Source of the DNA: Hydra vulgaris
Lineage: Eukaryota; Cnidaria; Hydrozoa; Anthoathecata; Hydridae
Direction: 5' to 3'
NCBI RefSeq assembly: GCF_038396675.1
Contig: NC_088924.1
Coordinates: 36,751,001-36,815,000, forward strand
DNA length: 64,000 nucleotides
Notes under the pieces: generated by a model
Told to the model about the DNA's origin: nothing
Databases searched by the model: none
Seen by the model: only the letters and a program-made list of their open reading frames with translations
Shown here: positions 58,300 through 64,000 of the stretch, one piece after another
Layout: every line of letters starts with the position of its first letter
How positions within the stretch are numbered: position 1 is the stretch's first letter
Translations under genes and position numbers: made by a program

Positions 58300-58839
58300 T
58301 TTTTAGCCACACCTCTTTTGAATAATGATATTGATCCAGATGTAAACTTTTTTGAGGACGTCATAATCAACTCAAACTATTTTGATATTGAAGAGGTTTA
58401 AAGTTAATGGTTAAAATCACAATCGTTATTTTCAAAACTAATTTTAAACATACTAGTATAAGAAAAACTTGGAAAATTTTAAATCAATGGTAAAAAATAT
58501 AAATTCTGAGTTTATGGAAATATGCTTAATCCAAACATGGTACAAAAAAACTTCAAATCCAGGTTAAAAAGCAACTCATCAAACTCGAGGGGTGACATTG
58601 ATGGCGGTGTATGCATTTTAATTCACGAGTCAATCCATTTTCAGAAAATAGAAATTCTCAGCATTCAAAATGCGGATTATAAATCATTAACTATTGAATT
58701 ATTAAACCGCAATAAAGAAATACTTTTTAATAACTGCTTTGTATAGACCACCATGCGGAAATATATTTTCAAAAAAACTTAGAATGGTATTTGAAAGAAG
58801 TAAAAAGTTAACAAATTTACATCAAGGGGGACTTTAACC
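58300..58839 (+). pseudogene. LINE ORF2, start of the endonuclease
   Basis: LLNNDIDPDVNFFEDVI opens the protein. Then INSEFMEICLIQTWY, DGGVCILIHESIHFQK and SLTIELLNRNKEI follow, with the GDFN motif (about 58829-58840) just where the hAT element is inserted. Several stops. Confidence 0.72.
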
Positions 58840-59933
58840 TAGAAACCAGACTAGTCTATGGATAGACTTACAACACAGACATAGACAATTCTGTATGTTG
58901 TAATGGACACAACAAATGTTTAATTTTTTGTCCTTGTTGTGTCTATCAAATTTTTGATAGTGTCCTAAGATTGCTCAGTTAAAAAATAATTTTCACTTCA
59001 TAAGTCTACAAAGCATAATTTTTTGTCTATTTGGTGTCTATGATTTTGTCTAAATTTACTTGATTTCATAAAACCAGAAATCTTTCATTACCGTATTATT
59101 TGAAGACTGTTATGTAGTAAATTTATAATATTAAAAAAATATTGAAATGACATCAAAACTCCAAATGACGATCATTGCCCATGATTAATTATTGTTTAAA
59201 ACTTGCGTACATATTCATCAATAAAATGAAAGTAAAAAACATTTTTCTTTTTCACTATTGTTTTATTCACAAACCTAAATAAATTTTAACACCTATTGGA
59301 ATCTTCTACTTACTAATCCACATTTTATAAAGGACAACTCCTTGATCACATATTTTTAAAATAATTTTATTGAAGGTGATAAAGATTTTAGTGACTAAGG
59401 AAAATTTTTTAAATGATAAACTTACCTTCAACTTTTTTGAATTAATCCCAAACTGGAGAGGGCATTTTAAAAATAAATTTTCACGCACATTCACTGAGAA
59501 TTGAAAAACAACTGAACTGAGTAATTAATGAACTTCAATTGAGCACAAAATAGTCCATTTTGAGGTTTTTAAATAGACATTAACTTTTTAATCAACAGCA
59601 CACGCTGGACAAAAAATTAAAAAATGAACTTCTGTTAGAAAAATTGCATTTTTAATTTTGTGCTCGTTTTCAGTTTTTGAAACGATGCTGCAGTGAAAAT
59701 TTAATTACTCGTTATAAGTCCAAATTATATATTAAATAGATCTTCTATACCTCATTAAAAAATCGAGATTGTTCATTTAGTGTCCGTTTTTAAAATGATT
59801 GTCTAGAAAGACAAACATTTTTTATAGACAATTCATTTTTGATAGTTGTAATTAAAATTGTTGCAATTAGTACTTTGTCGAAGTTTATTTTTGTCCTTTT
59901 ATAATAAGTCCATTAGAGATTGTCTGGTTGCTA
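58840..59933. mobile_element. Non-autonomous hAT element with perfect 8-bp duplication
   Basis: Left end TAGAAACCAGAC and right end, reversed, TAGCAACCAGAC; similarity continues irregularly (TCTxTGGA...ACTTA). CTTTAACC flanks both sides (58832-58839 and 59934-59941), an exact 8 bp target duplication as for hAT. Inside there is no transposase ORF, only many TGTC/GACA motifs and small palindromes (for example GACACAACAA...TTGTTGTGTC). It lies in the endonuclease GDFN codons of a LINE. Confidence 0.92.
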
Positions 59934-59941
59934 CTTTAACC

Positions 59942-60676
59942 AAAATCTTCTTAATGTTAAAACTGATAACGATGAGCCTACTAGTGTAACTTTTCAAATC
60001 GAATCTCTCATTGATAATATTTTTACTAACATTTTTACATCATGCAACATTCAAAGCGGAATCATAAAAAGCGATATAATCAACCACTTTTCAATTTTTT
60101 TCATATCTGATTTTTATGAAAAAGAAAAAAAAAGCAAAGTACTAACGGAAATAAAAAGGCAAATTACTGAATTTAATTTTAAGGAATTTAGAAATTATTT
60201 TCTCAGAGTAAACTGGAAACAACTACATAATTGCAAAGATACAAATAAAGTCTATGAACTTTTTACAATTAGTTCTTTAATGCGTACGATAAAGCGTTTC
60301 CGATGAAGAAAATTAAAACCAAGCTTAAAAGCCTACAAAGTCCATGGATTACGAAAAGATTTATTAAATCTTCTAAGAAGAAACAAAAACTCTATAAAAA
60401 ATACTTGAAAAATAAACTTATCAAAACGAAAAAAAATATAAAATATACAAAAACCTGTTTGAAAACTTGAAAAAAAAAGCTGAAAAAAAATTATTTCTGA
60501 AATTTATAACAAAATAGTATTGGAAATAATAAAAAAACTTGGGATGCCTGATGAACTTCGGTTTGCTTTTAATATGATAAAACCAAACAAAAGCGCAGAT
60601 CTTGATGGTATAAGCCCTAGGGTTGTTAAAGGAGTTTTTGATATTATTGAATACCCCTTAATTATTATTTTTAATG
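59942..60676 (+). pseudogene. LINE ORF2, rest of endonuclease and start of RT
   Basis: NQNLLNVKTDNDE, ESLIDNIFTNIFTSCNI, SGIIKSDIINHFSIFF (end of endonuclease), SLQSPWITKRFIKSSKK, then LRFAFNMIKPNKSADLDGIS and GVFDIIEYPLII, the start of the RT palm. The continuation is replaced by the TTCAACGTT repeat. Confidence 0.75.
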
Positions 60677-60890
60677 TTTCCCAACAAGCACATAACGTTA
60701 TTTCAACGTTATTTCAACGTTGCGAAATGATTGATATATGGTTGAAAAATAACGATCTAAATTTCAACGTTATTTCAACGTTAAAAAAAAACGTTGAAAA
60801 TTTCAACGTTAATTCAACGTTTATTCTTAACTAAAAATAAACGTTGAATTAACGTTGAAAAAACTCACGTTCGTGGTTATTGTAACGAGC
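60677..60890. repeat. TTCAACGTT repeat array (MITE-like)
   Basis: Starts CCCAACAAGCACATAACGTT and contains about ten TTTCAACGTT/AACGTTGAA motifs in both orientations to about 60865. This is the pattern of short DNA-element ends with repeated ACGTT cores. The right end is not resolved; a poly(A) run follows at 60922-60940. It interrupts the LINE. Confidence 0.7.
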
Positions 60891-61030
60891 GGACGTGTTT
60901 TTGCAAGTTGAAAATTTACAAAGAAAAAAAAAAAAAAAAAGAAGTAATAATAACTTAGGACAAAAAATTGTTTTATATATATTAACAAAAAATTTTTAAA
61001 TTAATAGTGGTAATAAATATTATTGATATT

Positions 61031-61793
61031 ATGGCAGTTACACTTGTTGAAATTAAAAAAATGATTAAAGACTTGTTTACAAACTACAAAGTGGAGAAGG
61101 AAGCAGCGCTAAAGCAACAAGAAAGCAACTTTATAAGTATCGTTAGTTCAAATTCCAAAATCTTAAACAAAAGATTAGACAAAGTAGATTTTAGAGAACA
61201 CTAAAAAAATATCAACACTGGCAGCAGAAGTTGAAGAAATAAAGGTTAGTCTAAATTTTCATGAGGAGTTTATTGGAAAAAAAATAAAAAATTCGTTAGA
61301 TATTTTCATAAAAAATAAATCTAACCATAATGAAATACAAAATAACAACACTGACCTCAAAAAAATTAACAGTAAGCTAAGAGAAATTGAAGATAGAACA
61401 AGGAGGAACAATCTAAGAGTTGACGGAATTAAAGAAGATGATAATGAAACCTGGCTGGAAAGCGAACAAAAAGTAAAAGAAATATTTAATGAGTACTTGG
61501 GTGTAGAAAATGTAAAAATTGAAAGAGCACATAGAGCTGGTAAAAAAGGTGTAAAAGAGAACAAAACAATTGTTCTGAAATTATTGGACTTTAAAGATAA
61601 GGAGGAAATTTTAAGAAATGCCTCAAAGTTAAAAGGAAAAAATATATATATTAACAAAGATTACTGCATGGAAACGAATAAAATAAGAAAGGAATTGCGT
61701 GAAAAAATGAAAATTGAAAGAAAGTTGGGAAAATTTGCTTACATATCATGCGACAAGCTTATTGTACGCGAGTGGAAGACAAATAAAAAGTAA
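61031..61793 (+). pseudogene. LINE ORF1 (coiled coil plus RRM-like), one frameshift
   Basis: About 254 residues with one frameshift near 61200. N-terminal MAVTLVEIKKMIKDLFTNYK and a long coiled-coil region. The RRM-like core has REIEDRTRRNNLRVDGIKED and NVKIERAHRAGKKG, then LKLLDFKDKEEILRNASKLK and INKDYCMETNKIRKELREKM. This is an L1-type ORF1 architecture and is expected to bind the LINE RNA. It ends EWKTNKK at 61793. Confidence 0.82.
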
Positions 61794-61885
61794 TTTTTTT
61801 ACTTATTTTATTTACGGTTTATTTAATTTTTATTTATTTTTTGAATATTTTTACTGATAATATATCAATAACGAAACCCTTTAAA

Positions 61886-62889
61886 ATGAATCCGAAAACG
61901 TTTGAATACGAAAGTCTTTTTGAAAACATTTTAGACAAGGTTTTTAAAACAAATGATCAAAACACTTTTGATAAATATGACCTTGACAAAAACTTTATTG
62001 ATAACTTTTCATTAATGAATATGGAAACACCTTACATGTTTCCAGATGAAATAAAAAAGTATTTAAAAGATGTAAAACCTTATGAGAGCCTTTCTCTTGT
62101 TCATCTTAATATTAGAAGTGCTAAAGCAAATTTTGAAAACTTTAAAATATTCTTAGAGGAAAGCAATTTTATTTTTAATATTATTTGTTTAAGCGAAACA
62201 TGCTTAACTGATGACGAATTTAACGAAAGCACGCTTTTTCAATTAAATAACTTTGAAGGAGTGCATTTGCAGAGGAAATCGAAAAAAAGAGGCGGGGGTG
62301 TGGTAATTTACATCAAAAATAGTTTGCGGTATAAATTACGAAACGACCTATGCACATCTGATTACGACAGGGAATTTGTTTCTATTGAAATCATTAACAA
62401 TGACTCTAAAAATACCTGAATATCATGCTGTTATAAATCATCTTCAAAATATTATTTTGAAAAGCTGACAAGAAAAAAAAAATTATTTATCCTAGGAGAT
62501 TTTAATCTTAATGCTCTAAATTATGAAAATAATATAGAAACACAAAGTTTTTACAATAATTTATTTCAATTTGGTGTAATTCCTCTTATAAATAAACCAA
62601 CCCGAATTACAAAAAATTCGGCAACACTAATAGATAATATACTAAACAAATTCTTTATTTGAAATCTCCTTAAAGAAAGGAGTAATTAAAACATCTATAT
62701 CGGATCATTTTCCGATATTTATTTCAATAAGTACCTCAAATAAAATTAAAATAAATGAAAAAAAAACAATCACAAGGCGACATTTTTTTTTGGATAGCCA
62801 GGTTAACTTTAAAAGTGAGTTAGCCAATATTGATTGGTCAAATTTAGAATCCTCAAATGATACCAATTTAATGTATAATACGTTTATAG
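61886..62889 (+). pseudogene. LINE ORF2, endonuclease domain
   Basis: ATG 61886 (MNPKTFEYESLFENIL) or an earlier in-frame ATG at 61841. Endonuclease blocks: LVHLNIRSAKANFENFKIFL, NIICLSETCLTDDEFN (catalytic E), RGGGVVIYIKNSLRYKLRND, then after a TGA (probably a former Trp codon, 62417) KKLFILGDFNLNALNYENN, IPLINKPTRITKNSATLIDN, and ISDHFPIFISI. The hAT insertion ends it at 62889. Confidence 0.82.
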
Positions 62890-64000
62890 CAGTGATGTTT
62901 TCATTAACGTGAAGTAAAATTTGAAGTAAAAATAATTGATTTCGTTAATGTGAATAAAAACTTATAATTAGGATATATCTGAAGAACGAAAACTGAAATA
63001 GAATTGAATATAAGCATCAAAAAACGAAAATAGGAGTAGAATTAAGAATTATTAACGAACGAAAATTATTGAATATTAAAAAAGTTTTGATACAATAATT
63101 AGTTTTTTTTTGACAATTAGTTTACAAATTTTACATACTTGGTTTGAAATTGGCGCACATGTTTGACCATAACGATGATATTTGAAATGATTATAGAATG
63201 TATTAATGGACCACAAAACTGGTCACGTGCTTGTCATTACGTTAAGTATAAATTCAATGCGTCCAATCTTTTGTTGTAAAATAAAATGAAAATCTATAGA
63301 TTCTTAAGAGTTGCAAATCAATCAATAACAGAATAATGAGTAATGAGTTTATCAAGGTTGTTGGCTGGTAGGAAGCGTGACAGTCCTGTATGGAAATTCT
63401 TCGTTTACGATCAAAAAATGACAAATCCAAGTGTGTAGTACAGGACATAAATAATGAGGGCGCGTGTGGCGCATTTCTTGCCGGAAAAAATTCCAGTAAC
63501 TTAGTAGCGCACATTCAGAGAATACATAAAGAGACACACAAATGTTACACGGATGAAAAGAAAAAACGAAATGCAGAAAAAATGTTTTTGAAACGTAAAA
63601 TTGATGAAATCAATTCTACATCTTCCCAAAATAGTGGAAAGACAAAAACCCAGACAATAAGAGAGAGCTTTGAACACTGAATCACCGCGTGGCCAACGGA
63701 ATCAAGTGAATATCAAGTGCGTCAGGATAGCGTGATTGAAATGATTGTTAATACCAGCTATCCAATGGTATTGCTAGATCAGCCGTCGTTTCGAAAGATG
63801 ATAAAAACGCTTGACCCAAAATTTAAATTGCCAGGTAATAATTAACACAACTAAATTTTTAAATTATTGTTTTAGATTCATTCAATGCTAAACAATTTTT
63901 AAATATTTACCTGTAATTATCGTATCATTAGTGTAACACTATAGTAACTAACTACACAAACTGATGTGCATTAAATTTTAACTGATTTAAATTTTATATT
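62890..64000 (+). mobile_element. hAT element, left part (runs off the window)
   Basis: The LINE is broken at CAGTGATGTTTTCATTAACG (62890), a hAT-type tip. The 8 bases before it, GTTTATAG, should recur after the right end, outside the window. It encodes a BED-finger transposase start at about 63380. Repeated AACGAA/TTAACG motifs fill the subterminal region (62890-63110). Confidence 0.65.
63380..63835 (+). pseudogene. hAT transposase, BED finger and N-terminal part
   Basis: SPVWKFFVYDQKN in one frame joins DKSKCVVQDINN in the next (frameshift near 63415). Then GACGAFLAGKNSSNLVAHIQ and RIHKETHKC: the C-x2-x..H-x..H pattern and W-x-FF opening of a BED zinc finger, as in ZBED-type hAT transposases. 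After a stop at 63678 it continues SVIEMIVNTSYPMVLLDQPS and FRKMIKTLDPKFKLPG. A GTAATA donor at 63834 and TTGTTTTAG acceptor near 63870 suggest an intron. Incomplete at the window edge. Confidence 0.75.

Larger units (their letters stand above)
57490..60676 (+). mobile_element. Two-ORF CR1/L2-type LINE, split by a non-autonomous hAT
   Basis: ORF1 (57600-58190) and ORF2 remains (58300-58839 and 59942-60676) of the same type as the LINE at 31.7-39.2 kb. Interrupted at 58840-59933 by a hAT-type element with an 8 bp duplication. The 3' part is cut off at 60676 within the RT by the TTCAACGTT repeat. Confidence 0.82.
61010..62889 (+). mobile_element. Two-ORF CR1/L2-type LINE, 3' part beyond a hAT insertion
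   Basis: Best-preserved copy of the two-ORF LINE type: ORF1 61031-61793, an AT-rich gap of about 90 bp, and ORF2 from 61886. It is interrupted at 62889/62890 by a hAT-type element, so RT is not in the window. Confidence 0.85.

Overview
This is an AT-rich animal genome window made almost entirely of transposable elements, most of them broken and many nested inside one another. The mix is what I would expect from a cnidarian of the Hydra type: CR1/L2-like LINEs, hAT, mariner, Tc1, piggyBac, Kolobok-like, pogo/Tigger, P-like THAP elements, a YqaJ-plus-THAP element, a Penelope fragment and long (TA)n tracts. The Hydra attribution rests on recalled family content and base composition, not on a search. 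I find no bacterial-style operons, rRNA or CRISPR. The only hint of a host gene is one possible terminal exon near 54.9-55.0 kb.

Left third (1-20.3 kb). A truncated LINE piece lies at 145-830. A hAT transposase pseudogene on the minus strand (coding remains 1876-11309) is split by a Ty3/gypsy retrotransposon with two LTRs (2377-9326), and that is split in turn by a pogo-like element (about 5521-7480). Then come a degenerate unknown protein (11.8-13.06 kb), a tRNA-like SINE head, a pogo/Tigger element (14.4-16.5 kb), and a mariner with DD37D spacing (16906-20295) holding a complete Kolobok-like element (16942-19726) with a 556-codon ORF.

Middle (20.3-40.5 kb). Two inverted copies of a ~400 bp repeat (about 20995-21410 and 27640-28115) enclose a degenerate gene of an unrecognised family (24.06-27.26 kb). 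They also enclose a Tc1 element inserted in a (TA)n tract, which carries a heat-shock-element-like array with TATA box and initiator upstream of its transposase. After these follow a P-like THAP element, a possible hammerhead-ribozyme unit between (TA)n tracts, THAP and YqaJ fragments, a two-ORF LINE split by a second LINE, and a nearly intact mariner (39195-40528).

Right part (40.5-64 kb). A minus-strand LINE (40.5-48.05 kb) contains a P-like element (42714-47777), which contains an intact piggyBac (44156-46409). Next is a two-gene element with a YqaJ nuclease gene (+) and a THAP/DDE_4 transposase gene (-), ISL2EU-like, whose nuclease gene is split by another P-like element (48764-51044) with a perfect 8-bp target duplication. 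Then come a P-like 5' fragment, a quieter stretch with the candidate host exon, a Penelope GIY-YIG fragment, a mariner-type fragment, a LINE split by a 1.1 kb non-autonomous hAT with perfect 8-bp duplications, a repeat of TTCAACGTT motifs, a third LINE, and the left end of a hAT element running off the window.

The genes do not form a pathway; each is a mobile-element gene. The nesting gives a relative chronology: innermost elements (piggyBac, Kolobok-like, mariner DD34D) are the best preserved and outer hosts are the most decayed.
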